This document shows positions 35,645 to 47,158 of a stretch of DNA of 64,000 nt, one piece after another (the first letter of the stretch is position 1; every line of letters begins with the position of its first letter). The position numbers were made by a program, and so were the translations under genes. Below the pieces are notes generated by a model, which saw only the letters and a program-made list of their open reading frames with translations, was not told the origin of the DNA and did not search any database. Origin of the DNA: Epiperipatus broadwayi (lineage: Eukaryota; Onychophora; Udeonychophora; Euonychophora; Peripatidae); the NCBI GenBank assembly GCA_028023455.1, contig JAQFVV010012398.1:7214682-7278681 (forward strand). Reading direction: 5' to 3'.

Positions 35645-36832
35645 TTATACGCGTGTATTTATTTTAACACAAATATAGAGTTTACCAACAATTTTAGAAA
35701 TTTGATTTTCCATATCCAGTAGAGTTTTAGCTATAATTCTTTCAATTGTTATTTTGGTTTCATGACAATTATTAATAATTAATTGTGCAGGTGGTAACTT
35801 GGGTTCAAAGTTGTCTATAGTGAAATTTATATTATTGAGTTGTAAAATGAAATGGATTGTTCCTCCCCGAATTAGCAATTGACCTCTGCAGTGAGGAATT
35901 TTCCAACAATGTTGTTATTAGTTCAATGTGCATATTTTTGTTTTAGTCTTTAAAATTTTCGTAGAAGTATTTTGAATTTCATTTCCAAGATAATTTCCTG
36001 TTTTGCTCAGTACTTCTAATTGTTTCTTTAATTTGATAAATATTTACATTAGCATTAGTATAAGGATTAACATATATAACTTCTTCTACTTCTATTATAT
36101 ATTTTATTTTGAGATATATTTTTCATTTCAGATAAGTTTATGTTAGATATCGAGTAATGAGAGGATTCTTATTATATATATATTGATGGTGTTTCACTCA
36201 GTTCTAAAGCATCTAATATTTCAGATACTGCTTCTATAGTATGCTTGTCAGCAGCAAATGTTTGCTTGATATGTCTAGGTAAATTATGTGTGATAATTCT
36301 TACTATCTGGTGTTCAGACAGAGAAAATGCAGTTAAAGTTTGTTAATTTAGCAGCCTGGTTTGATGTAACGTATCCTACTGAAATTATATTTCTCCTAAA
36401 AGACCTTATATTATCTTGATGGTTTTTTACTCTAGAAGCTGAACATTATCAGGTATTTAAAATCATCATATGTCTTTTGATTATCAAATAGGAATTGCCA
36501 ACAATCTTTTACTGATGCATATAAGTGGTTGTAGCAACAACTAATTTTTTTGTTTCATTTAACTGACTTAAGTCAATTAATTCTTCTAGTACATATAAAT
36601 ACTCAGTGTGATTTTCATGATGATTTCCATAAAACTCTTTAATCTGAATAAATCTCAAAACTATAAAACTTCTTTGAGTATAATCCTCTGGTTTTAATAA
36701 AGCTTCTGGATAATTTTTAACATAAAGTAGTGTGTATGCATCATTATGATGTCTAGGATAAATATTATTAACACCCATATTTAAAGTATCAGATACATAT
36801 TTAGCCGTTTCATCATTCCAATTACTTTAGAC
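35645..36832 (-). pseudogene. retroelement gag-like ORF, C-terminal part
   Basis: On the minus strand, SNWNDETAKYVSDTLNMGV, YTLLYVKNYPEALLKPEDY and FYGNHHENHTEYL form an open stretch down to 36509. Beyond a frameshift come FSLSEHQIVRIITHNLPRHI and FAADKHTIEAVSEILDALEL, a helical capsid-like pattern as in LTR-retrotransposon gag. A last frame, IRGGTIHFILQLNNINFTID to 35645, could be a protease-like or linker part; I am unsure. It is joined to 38130-39165 once the 452-bp satellite insert is removed. Gag assembles particles around element RNA. No RT, integrase or LTR was identified here, so the class is an inference. Confidence 0.45.
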
Positions 36833-38129
36833 ACTCACATGATCACCATCTCATATTAGCACATAATTGTTTTAAACAAAGACAAAACTCCATACAGTAG
36901 TGCCACCCAGTGCTAACCAGAGTAATGAATGGATGCCAGAAGGCTTGTGCATAAAATCTCTATCTAGGGCCTACTCATCCAATATCTCCAGACTAGTTTC
37001 TGGCTTGTGACCATCATCAGTGAAGAGCCTTGAATCTGAGAGCACTGCTCCTAGATCTTAGGATCTAATGCAACCCTCCAGCAGCCACCTTTTAATTCTA
37101 CTTTACTACAAAACTATGAGAATGAAATTGAAAACACAAAAATATTTTCAATCTAAGTTCAATAGCTTATATAGTCATATCGGTCTGAACTCAATTCAGC
37201 ACCCATACATTTTGGTGTCTTTGGCTCTTTAACAACCATAGCCACCACTATCCTATTAGACAGGATTGGTGTTAAACCACCAAACATCACATGATCACCA
37301 TCTCATAATAGCACATAATTGTTGTAAACAAAGGCAAAACTCCATACAGTAGTGCCACCCTGTGCTAACCATGCATAAAATCCCTATCTAGTGCCTACTC
37401 ATCCCATATCCCCAGACTAGTTTCTGGCTCATAGTTTTGTAGTAAAGTAGAGTTAAAAGGTGGCTGCTGGAGGGTTGCATTAGATCCTAAGATCTAGGTG
37501 CACTGCTCTCAGATCCAAGGCTCCTCGCTGATGATGGCCACAAGCCAGAAACTAGTCTGGGAATATTGGATGAGTAGGCACTAAATAGGGATTTTATGCA
37601 CAAGCCTTCTGGCATCCATTGATTACTCTGGTTAGCACAAGGTGGCACTACTGTATGGAGTTTTGGCTTTGTTTACAACAATTATGTGCTAGTATGAGAT
37701 GGTGATCATGTGTTGTTTAGTGGTTTAACACCAATCCTGCCTAATAAGATAGTAGTGGCTATGGTTGTTAAAGAGCCAAAGACACCAAAATGTATGGGTG
37801 CTGAATTGAGTTCAGACCCATATGACTATATAAGCTCTTAAGCTTAGATTAAAAATATTTTTGTGTTTTCAATTTCATTCTCATAGTTTTGTAGTAAAGA
37901 AAGGTTAAAAGGTGGCTGCGGAGGGTTGCATTAGATCCTAAGATTTAGGTGCAGTGCTCTCAGATCTAAGGCTCTTCACTGATGATGGCCACAAGCCAGA
38001 AACTAGTCTGGGGATATTGAATGAGTAGGCACTAGATAAGGATTTTATGCACAAGCCTTCTGGCATCCATTGATTATTCTGGTTAGCACAGGGTGGTACT
38101 ACTGTATGGAGTTTTGCTTTTGTTTACTT
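36833..38129. repeat. 452-bp satellite, two forward and two inverted units
   Basis: ATGATCACCATCTCATA starts forward units at 36839 and 37291 (period 452). At 37430/37431 orientation flips, and ATAGTTTTGTAGTAAAG starts inverted units at 37431 and 37883 (period again 452). The second forward unit stops about a third of the way through and has a ~30-bp internal deletion. TTACTTTAGA-like words lie on both outer edges (about 36823-36832 and 38127-38136), suggesting one insertion event with a ~10-bp target duplication inside the gag-like ORF. Confidence 0.9.
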
Positions 38130-39165
38130 TAGATACTAGTGTCTACTCTATCTGTAGTTGAGTAATTAATAATTTGTAGTTGATTCACTTCTTGTTTTAA
38201 TGCCTGAAATTGATCATTTATATTTATTTGTTCTATGACTTCATCAATGTATTTATGTTTTTCTAGGTAGCTTTCTTGATTACCTTCTATTTTTCTCTTA
38301 AAATTTTCAAACTCTTTGGATATACTTTAATCACTTTCACATACATGTTCAGGCCAGTTTTGTTATTTTCAAGTTATTTTATATCTTTCTGTAAACTTTT
38401 TATTTTTTTTCTCGATTTAGTTTGAGATTTCCTTCAATTCTGATTTAGATTATTATTTCTCCAATTTCTCATTTCATATTATCAAACTCTATTTTTGTTT
38501 TTATTTGAAAGTCTTTATTTAGCTTTATTACTTCTATTTTAAAATTATATCGATGTCCTTTTATTTTTACTTCTAAATTTTTATTATATTCTTTTACTTA
38601 CCTAAATCTAGACTCAACATTAGTTTTAAATTCATCAAAATTTTTATTAGATTTATAGTCCATATTATCCAATCTATTATCACACCTTTTAACTCATCCT
38701 TCTATTCATGACTAGAATCATCAAATTTCTCCACTAAAACTATTAAATTTAATATACAATCAATTTTATGTCTCAAGATTAGTTATAATTTTGTTTAATT
38801 GTATATCAGAATCTATTGTATATTGTTCATAATTTACTTTGAATTCTTTTAATTCATTCTTAAATTTTTCAAAATCATCCTTATTTGCTTTGTATTTAGC
38901 ATCTGAATCAGTTTTAAACTCATAGAACTCAGCACTGGATGCATTATATTTAGCTTCAGAATCAATTCAGAAGCACCATATTTAGCATCAGAATCATTTT
39001 TGAATTTATTAAAATCCACTCAAGAAGCAACAAAATTATCATTTAATCCTTTAAAATCAATTCAAACAGTATCACATTTATCATTTAATTCTTTAATATT
39101 ATCCCAAGAATATTCAAACTTAGTATTTAATTTATTAACATCAAATTGCATTTTACTAGGCATCT
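38130..39165 (-). pseudogene. retroelement gag-like ORF, N-terminal coiled-coil part
   Basis: Minus strand starts MPSKMQFDVNKLNTKFEYSW at about 39165 and continues DNIKELNDKCDTV, DFKGLNDNFVAS, DFNKFKNDSDAKYGAS, DSDAKYKANKDDFEKFKNEL. A loosely repeated F-x-x-F/L-K-x-D/E-x-D pattern predicts a long coiled coil, and several near-copies of DSDAKY show internal duplication. In-frame stops (from Trp/Gln codons) and frameshifts are common. With 35645-36832 it would make a single gag-like protein. It could instead be a host coiled-coil pseudogene. Confidence 0.4.
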
Positions 39166-39309
39166 ACAAAATTTGTTGTACAACATTTTGATCTATAATA
39201 CTTTTAGACCATCACAAAAGATTATTTTTAGAAGTTCTGTTTTACCATTAATTTGATCATAGTAAATAATATTACATACCTATATAAGTACAAATAAAAT
39301 TTCCATTAA

Positions 39310-40310
39310 TTAAAAGTCTATTGTAATAACAATAAAAATAATAAATATAACAGTAATAAACTATTATAAACAGTCTTTCAATTCAAAATACTTTTGGTTA
39401 ATTCCTTAACCTGCCTCAACTGTCTAAATTCAAATAACAAAACTGAAGCAAATGTCATCAACTCAAATCCCATGAATCCTGAATTTTAACGTTAGCAGCT
39501 TGTTTATTAATTATATTCACTTTATTTCTATTTATTAAAATTGACTCCTTAATATTTCTTTTATTATGGTTTCTCACTTCATAAACAATCTTAACATTTT
39601 CAATATCAAACTTAAATTTATATTTACATGTCTTTTCATGATCCAAGAAAACTGAAACAGTCATTAAATCATTATTATTTTTACTTTTCATGCTCCTTTA
39701 ATCTATTTTCAATATTGCACCTCGATTCATATATATGATAATATAGATCCACAAAAAATGTGATACACAACACTACTTTCCTGCTTGACAGGTATGACAT
39801 TTTTAGGATTATTCACTAATTTATTAACATTATTTGGAGCACTGAATAAAACATTAAACATGTTCTTATATATATTCTTAAAATTTTTTACTTGAGCATT
39901 TAATATAAATAAAATAGATATCCATTGTTTATTATCAATCTTCAACTCTTTTAAACTATAGTAACTCTTTTTAAATTGACATAAAGTATTGTTAATCTGT
40001 TTTATTTTATAAGCAACTTCAAACAATTCCTTGGCAAATATCTCAATATTTCTCAATTTATCACACTGGTAACAACATAACTTTTGATTATGAAACAAAA
40101 AAGATCTAAAACTTGCCATCTTATGCATAACTGGTACTTTTGATTTACAATTTATATATCCCCCTTTTTTTGTTTAACTCCTCTACAATCAAATTTATAG
40201 TATTGGTAAAAATAATTAAATTCAAATACTTTTGTCCTGCTCCTTTACAATAGTTCATTTCAAGCCATTCAAATTATTTAACTTCTCAATAAGCAAAACC
40301 AATTCTATAA
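39310..40310 (-). pseudogene. Penelope-like element P3 (RT thumb remnant, GIY-YIG, tail)
   Basis: Minus strand: LLVEKLNNLNGLK near 40290 (RT C-terminal part), then VMHKMASFRSFLF, CQFKKSYYSLKELKID, NAQVKNFKNIYKNMFNVLF, NNVNKLVNNPKNVIPV, VVYHIFCGSILSYI (GIY-YIG core) and ESRCNIENRLKEHEK, then FLDHEKTCKYKFKFDIENVK, IKESILINRNK (catalytic Glu) and NVKIQDSWDLS at 39458. The Gly of YIG is Tyr here (SYIYES). The tail follows to about 39310. It is 5'-truncated and forms a head-to-head pair with P4. Confidence 0.85.
39388..39420 (-). ncRNA. hammerhead-like core in PLE P3 tail
   Basis: GTTGAGGCA, hairpin GGTTAA-GGAA-TTAACC (6 bp), then AAAAGTAT. Confidence 0.42.
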
Positions 40311-40478
40311 ATTTGCTTGTAGAGGAGTTAAATAATTTGAATGGCTTGAAATTATCTACTGAAAAGGAACAGGACAAAAATATTAAGTATTTGGATTTAA
40401 TTATTACAAGAGATAATAGTATGTTAAATTATAAATTAATAATCAAACCATTGCAAAAAAAAGTGGATAAATAAATTG

Positions 40479-40807
40479 CTAATAAAGAAGAATATATAAG
40501 TTATTACTAAAGTTTATCAGCTTAACATTTTTGAGGATCTATGCCTCATATTCATAGCCTTCATAAAATGTATAGTAAAATATATGCAAATATTCAAATA
40601 AGCTAGTATTATGTAGCCCATTTCTTCGAGATTTCAAAGCAAGTGTCTTTCCTATAAATAGCATGGATGTTTTCATTAATGTAAAATGCCTCCTTTATTT
40701 TTCTTTTGTGATCATTTGATTCTGAGCACAATATTATGGGATTGGCAGGTGTGAAGTTGTGTCCAGATTGTTTTTTGTTACATAATATTGAGAAGTAAAA
40801 CTATATT
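40479..40807 (-). pseudogene. Penelope-like element P8, nested in P4
   Basis: Minus strand: SGHNFTPANPIILCSESNDH, KRKIKEAFYINENIHAIYRK, DTCFEISKKWAT, aligning with P1 (ASVICSETNDTKHKVREAYF ... SLSRKWST), including the catalytic Glu of KIKEA. Exact 13-bp direct repeats GATAAATAAATTG flank it at 40466-40478 and 40808-40820, a clear target duplication. Only the C-terminal ~55 codons and the tail remain. Confidence 0.85.
40527..40558 (-). ncRNA. hammerhead-like core in PLE P8 tail
   Basis: TATGAATAT, hairpin GAGG-CATAGAT-CCTC, then AAAAATG, closely paralleling the P1 motif but with a different stem sequence. Confidence 0.4.
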
Positions 40808-41520
40808 GATAAATAAATTGTAAATTAAAAGTACCAATTATGCATAAGATGGCAAGTTTTAGATCTTTTTTGTTTCCTAATGAAAAGTTATGTCGTTAGC
40901 AGTGTAATAAATTGAAAAATATTGAGATATCTGCCAAGAATTGTTTGAAGTTGGTTATACTTTATGTCAATTTAAAAATAGTTATTATAGTTTAAAGGAG
41001 CTGAAGATCGATAGTAAACAATGGATGTCTATTCCATTTATATCAAGTGCTCAAGTGAAATTTTTTAAGGTTATATATAAGAATGTGTTTAATATTTCAT
41101 TCTATGTTCCAAATAATATTAATAAATTAGTGAATAATCCTAAAAATGCCATACCTGTTAGGCAGAAAAGTAATATTATGTATCAATTTTTTTGTGGATG
41201 TATGTTGTCATATATAGATGAATCGAGGTGATAAAGGAATATGAATTGTTATATAAGCATATGAAAAGTAAAAATAATAGTGATTTAATGACTGCTTCAG
41301 GTTTCTTTGATCATGAAAGGATATGTAAATATAAATTTAATGTTGATATTGAAAATATGAAGAGAGAAACTATAGTAAAAGAAAAATTAAGAAGGCAATT
41401 TTTATAAATAGGAATAAAATGAATTTAATTAATAGACAAGCTGCTAACATTAAAATTCAGGATTCATGGGATTTGAGTTGATGACATTTGCTTTCATTTT
41501 ATTATTTGAATTTAATGGCA

Positions 41521-41553
41521 GTTGAGACCTGTTAAGGAATTAACCAAAGGACT
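41521..41553 (+). ncRNA. hammerhead-like core in PLE P4 tail
   Basis: GTTGAGACCT, hairpin GTTAA-GGAA-TTAAC, then CAAAGGAC. Confidence 0.4.
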
Positions 41554-41600
41554 TCAGATTGAAAGACTGTTTATAATAGTTTGTTACCATTATATTTATT

Positions 41601-43304
41601 ATTTTTGTTATATATATATACTACTGTCCCCTGCAGATTCACTCATGTTAGCAAAAAATTATCATACTTTTTAAAACAAGTACAACAAAGCAAACATTCA
41701 GCCCATTCTATAGATAGATGGTATTCAATTATTGGTAAAATTTTTACTAATATAATTCTTTTAAGCAGTTTTTAAGAAACACATTCAGATATAAGGATAA
41801 TATTTTGGATCATTACTGAGTTTTATTTTGTTTTAAGATTGCCAAAATTTTGTTTTTATGCCATAGTTTTGGAGTAGTTTATGAATGAATAATATTATTG
41901 AATAATTTTGACATCTGTGTGTTAGCATTAGATATTTTTCAGAAATTGTAGTATTATCTTATCTGCTCATCAGGACTTTTTAATTAAAAGTTTACATTTA
42001 TTATCATAAACTGTTATTATCAAATTGACATTAGAGAAATATAGTGAAATAGACAAAATAAAAGTCATAGATCATTTCATAGATCACATGACCCTATCTC
42101 TTAAGCTTGTAAGTTATAAACAGTGAGGATTGCCAATTCCTCTACAAGCTTTATGATAAATGCTTAGCCAGAGCTAAGTGCTGGCTCTGGCTAAGCATTT
42201 ATCATAAAGCTTGTAGAGGAATTGGCAATCCTCACTGTTTATAGTGAAATAGAGTCTTGCAATTCGACTTTAATATTTCTTATTCTATCAATTGTTATTT
42301 ATAAGTGTAATATGTAAGAGTAGAAACTTTGTTAAGAATGGTAATACAATTCGTTTAGAGACATCAACCAAGTTTGTATAAAAGTGGCCAAGCTTTATGA
42401 TTAGATCTTGTAAAAAAAAATTCCAAAGTGTTTCCCCACATTTTTTTTTGTGACATCATTAAGTAACTTTACAGATTTGTCAACAATTTCTGGAGATTTG
42501 ATAGACAAAAATTTACTATAATGATACTGCTAATTTTGTTACAGTGTATAATGAATTACTTTTAATTTTATGGGTGAGAACTCTAGGTGTGGAAGAAATT
42601 AGAAAGATTCTATTAATATTATATTCAAAATTTTCATTATAATAGCTCCGGATAGCTTTTCTTAAATTCCAAAAAAAAAGCTAATGATTATTTATAGAAA
42701 TTTAGATTAATAAGTGAATACAGGTTAGTTTGTGCTAGTTTCAGGAAAATAATATCAGCAGTTTGGCAAGTAATGTTGAACATTTTTTTGTACAAATAAA
42801 GCATAAAGCATGATTTTTTTTTTGTTCTCTAATTTCCTGAATAAAAGATTCTTTTTAGTATCATAAAATAAGAGCATATTGTTTAAGTTTATTCATTCTA
42901 AAAGTTGATAATCTGATTTATCCTCATTTACATGATCATAAACCCTATTATGAGAATTGAAATTTTCTATAAATACAGAAGCTATAAAAAGATATCCGAA
43001 GAATAGTATGGAGCCCATTAATATGGGAAAATTGATAATCTAAATGATGATAGAAAAATTATTTGAATCATCTTTATTGGCAATTATTTGTACTCAAGAT
43101 AATTTCTGACAGAAGTAGCTATTCCATGTTTTATAAAGAAAGCATTTGATCAATAATCAATAAAGCAAATATTTTAAATGAATATTATTAGAAGAAATAT
43201 GAATCTTCTGAAATTCACTTACATTAATGTTAAACAGATTAAATAATATGTAGAGGATTTATATTTTTTATATTGATATACTCTCAATAATATTAAGTAT
43301 CAAT
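41601..43304. other. AT-rich stretch, no gene; one perfect hairpin
   Basis: Apart from the hairpin at 42115-42243 no feature was recognised. An open frame at 41581-41775 lies largely on the PLE tail and is not a gene. Confidence 0.45.
42115..42243. repeat. perfect 60-bp hairpin
   Basis: Arms 42115-42174 and 42184-42243 are exact reverse complements with a 9-nt loop (TAAGTGCTG). A transcript would fold into a 60-bp duplex. It may be a tiny MITE, a hairpin RNA source or a recent snap-back duplication. Immediate flanks show no clear target duplication. Confidence 0.95.
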
Positions 43305-43565
43305 TATGTTCTCTATTACTTTTATAATGCTTCATATACTAGATAGTTTTGATTGCCCAGCAATGTTCTTTAGAACTATAAAAAACATAATACAAATATA
43401 CATGAACATATAATTTTATATTTTATATATATTTGTATATTTCTATGCATGTATTTGTATTGTGTTTATTATAGTTCTGAAGATTTCTGGGGCTATCAAA
43501 ACCATCTAATGGGTTGTAATTATATGAAGCATTGTAAAGTAATAAAAATGTAATATGATATTAAT
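43305..43565. repeat. foldback element with ~105-bp arms
   Basis: ATGCTTCATATACTAGATAG and AGAACTATAAAAAACATAAT in the left arm face their complements (ATTATGTTTATTATAGTTCT-like and AATTATATGAAGCAT) in the right arm, around 43432. Divergence is moderate. There is no ORF. Confidence 0.7.
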
Positions 43566-43984
43566 CTTATATGGATTTGTCAATACAATAAGAAAAATAA
43601 AGATATACACTCAATAGTTGAAAGTTTTATTTGATACAGGATGGATGATAGTCTTCATGTGATCTACTAATCAAAAGCAATCACTAGTTTATGAAAAAAA
43701 TTGTTCCCCACATGGAAACCAGGTACCATCTGGATGAACTTCTGGTTAATGACAGCAAATCATGAGGATATTGTGGATAGTAAGAAGTACACATATAGAA
43801 AATCTTACAGGTAAAACGTTATGACTTATAATTTACACTGAGAAATATAATGCCTTTATAAATATAATGATAGAGTGACAAAGTTCAGAACTAAATTTCC
43901 TTGACTGATTCTCACTTGAATAAACTAAACATTGATATCAGTTAGATCAGTTCTCCTCTTGCTACTTGAATACATGAATACTAT

Positions 43985-44080
43985 AATTTCTATCAAGTAA
44001 CTACTATGTAATTAATGTGGTCAATTAATCCTATGGTTATGATAGTCAAACCATTATCAATGGCTGAAGAAAATTTATAT
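43985..44080. repeat. 96-bp direct repeat flanking RTE copy C, left
   Basis: AATTTCTATCAAGTAACTAC ... CCATTATCAATGGCTGA ... TTTATAT is repeated at 46766-46862 with about four differences. The RTE element lies exactly between them, so this reads as an unusually long target-site duplication. Confidence 0.85.
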
Positions 44081-46765
44081 TATCATTATCATCAATAACA
44101 ATCATTATCAATCCACTGCAGGATGACAGTCTTTCCAAGTTCAATCCATCTTCTCTGATCTTTAGCTTCTCTTTTCCACATCACTCCTGCACACTTTCTT
44201 ATTTCATCCATCCATCTCACATGTGGTCTCATTCTGGGTCTTTTACAATCTCTTGAAATCCAGTTTAAGATTTCAATTGTCCATCTATTATCATATCTTC
44301 TAACAATATGTCCAGCCCAATTCCACTTCAGTCTTTTAATTTTTTCAATGAGGTCAGTAACAACTGTTTTTTCTCTTACCCATATATTGCGCTTTTGATC
44401 TTTTCTTGTCACTCCCAACATGCATCTCTTCATAATTCTTTGAGTGATCTGAAGTCTCTGTGGTAAAAACACATTTATTAAAAACCTTCCTTTTCAAATA
44501 CATAGGCATATTTCCTTTTAGTATCAAGTTATTTCTACCAAAAGCACTCCAAGCAAGTTTAATTCTATGATTAATTTCATCCATTATGTTTCCATCTATA
44601 TTAATAATCTGACTAAGGTATTTGTAACTGTTAACTTCTTCTAACTCATCATAATCAATTTTTATTTTCATATTTTGAGAAAATCCATTAAACATTACTT
44701 TAGACTTTTTAACATTTATCTTTAGTTCTACTTTCCTACTTTCATCTGATAACTCCAGCAACATTTCCTGCAGCTCTAAAGCATTATTTGCAAAAACAAC
44801 CACTTCATCTGTAAAATCTAAATGACTTAAATAATCTCCATTTACTTTCACTTCTTTAGCTTCCCATTTTAATCCACAAAATACTTCTTGCAGCATGGCT
44901 AAAAAAGTTTCAGAGATATAGAGTCACCCTGTCTTACACCCTTCTCAATGTTGACTTTACCAGTATTATTATGTAATCTAATTGTTGCTGTTGCATTTTT
45001 ATAAATATTCTTCAAAATATGACAATATCCTGAATGATCCAATGCTTTAATTACTGAAGAAATATTTATAGAATCAAATGCCTTTTCATAATCTAAAAAT
45101 CCAAAACATAATGGCAACTCATATTCATTTGTCCTTCCTACAACTTCTCTCAATACCTGGATATGATCTACTGTATTAAAACCACTTTTAAATCTCACTT
45201 GTTCTCTTGGTTGGTGGAAATCCAATGTTCTCTGTAGACGAGTTGTAATTATCTTGGTAAAAATTTTGTATGAAACTGATAAAAGGCTGATAGGTCTGTA
45301 ATTTCTAATATCTTCTTTATCACCTTTTTTAAATATTAATATTAATACTGCATTCTTCCAATCATCAGGTACATCTTTATCATTTAGACATTTGGTTATA
45401 ACTTTGCTAAAAAAAATTCTATTTCTTCACCTGCTTCTTTTAATATATCAATTATAATTTTATCATTACCTGGAATCTTTCTTTTCTTCATACATTTAAT
45501 TGCATGTTTCACTTCTTTATTTAAAAGTCTGGCAAATTCAGAAGATGTAATAGATATAGGAGGTAGTTGTTTTTTATTACTATATAATTCTTGATAAAAG
45601 TTTTTTCCCCATTTCATGATGTCATCTCTCTTTTTAGTAATAATTCCATCTCTTTTTCTTGTTGCAGGTATAAATTTTCTACCGATACCAAAATATTGTT
45701 TTACACTCTTGAGAATTTTATTTTCTTCTACAGCTTTCCTTGCTAGTTCACAGTTATACTTTCTTATATCTATTTCAACTCTTTTGTGCATCATTTTACA
45801 AAATTTGAGATATTCAATCCTTTTTAATGCATCATTTTTGTATATCTTTATATTCCTTTTTTCTTCCTAAATTCTGTAGTGTCAGAAGAAATTTTATTGG
45901 TCAATTGCTTCTTTTTTCCTACCAGCTATGTTTGTTGCAGTTTTTAAAAGTGTATTAGTTATTTTCATATTAATTTCATTCAAATCTGAATCATGTTCAA
46001 AATCCACTAATACTTGAAACTGATTTGTAAGTTCTAATTTAAATTCATTAGAATGTTTCTGAAGATTAAGAATATCAACTGTAAATATTGTTTTTTTTAA
46101 TAATTTTTGTCTCTCTAGTTTTGTATTAACACGTATTGTACATTTTCCTAATCGATGATCATTTCCTGTGTTAAATTTATTAAGAACATTACAATCTTGA
46201 AATATGTATTTTCCATCCCATTTTCTTTTAACATTTTTCTCAAAAAAAGAATTCATAATATAAAGTTTTTCTTTTTCTGCAAACTCCACAAGTCTATGTC
46301 CTCTTTCATTTCTATTACCATAACCAAAATTACCTACAGCACTTTCAACTTTCATTTGTTTATCAATTCTAGCATTAAAGTCACCCATAACAATTTTAAA
46401 ATGTTGTTACTCTGATCAAAAGCCTTTTGTACATCTACATAAAAAACTTCTACTACTTCATCACTATGAGAACTTGTTGGGGCATAAACCTGAATTATCT
46501 GCATTAGGTATCTGCTATTAAGTTATATAAGTAATCTTGCTACTCTGTCCAATACACCATCAATCTCCCCAATATTGTTCTTCCACTTTTTATTTATAAT
46601 GAATCCTACTCCAATTGTAGTTCCAATATTTGTGCCTTTATAATAGAGTATGTGTCCACTTTTTAAATCAATTGTCTCTTCACCTTTTCTTCTAACTTCA
46701 CAAAGTCAAATAATGTCCCATTTAATATAAGACTGTTCTTCTTCTAATTCTTGCAATCTTCTTTC
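44081..46765 (-). pseudogene. RTE-type LINE copy C (best preserved)
   Basis: Minus strand from 46765: QVYAPTSSHSDEVVE near 46460, then after a frameshift FKIVMGDFNARIDKQMKVES near 46390 (endonuclease Asp/Asn) and KFNTGNDHRLGKC (SDH-type motif). Next: [43 protein letters not shown] near 45090 (first RT catalytic Asp), KGVRQGDSIS near 44945, and FTDEVVVFANN near 44805 where the family has FADD. After the RT: MDEINHRIKLAWSAFGRNN, then WAGHIVRRYDNRWTIEIL and RWIELGKTVILQWID, ending in a GAT/AAT tail. RTE elements encode one polyprotein for target-primed reverse transcription. Several frameshifts and the Asp-to-Glu change make this copy inactive. Its 5' end is truncated inside the endonuclease. 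Confidence 0.92.
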
Positions 46766-46862
46766 AATTTCTATCAAGTAACTACTATGTAATTAATGTG
46801 GTCAATTAATTCTATGGTTATGATAGTCAAACCATTATCAATGGCTGACGAAATTTTATATA
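46766..46862. repeat. ~97-bp direct repeat flanking RTE copy C, right
   Basis: Partner of 43985-44080; differences include ATTAATTCTATGG for ATTAATCCTATGG and GGCTGACG for GGCTGAAG. Confidence 0.85.
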
Positions 46863-47158
46863 CTTATCCTTCAATACAAAAATTTTGCATTCTATTTGGA
46901 ATACAAATAGAAAAAAAGTACATTAAAAATTAATATCTATGTAAACAAACAGAAATAACTTTTACAGAAATAACTTTACCTTTGATGTTTTCAGAAAACA
47001 ATCAATTACTAATTGACAGTCATGAGGCTAAATAATTTTTTTCTTTTAACCAATGTAATATCTTTTTTGCCCTGAGTTTATGTATGTACAAAATGTTAAT
47101 AAGCCTGTAAATAAGTTATAGTTGCTAAATAGTATTGATAATAAATAATCTTACACAT
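46863..47158. other. AT-rich stretch, no gene seen
   Basis: Nothing recognised; ends at the left target duplication of the next element. Confidence 0.5.

Larger units (their letters stand above)
40311..41600 (+). pseudogene. Penelope-like element P4, inverted partner of P3
   Basis: Plus strand: NSINLLVEELNNLNGLKLST, EKEQDKNIKYLDLIITRDNS, the RT palm/thumb region in which LDL precedes the thumb. The frame is interrupted at 40479-40807 by a second PLE fragment. It continues CQFKNSYYSLKELKIDSKQW, VPNNINKLVNNPKNAIPV, MYQFFCGCMLSYIDESR and then, in broken frames, the rest of the GIY-YIG domain to SWDLS near 41480. The same tail as P3 follows, to about 41600. The two copies meet near 40305. Identity is high but indels and substitutions are present, so this pair is older than P5/P6. 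Confidence 0.85.
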
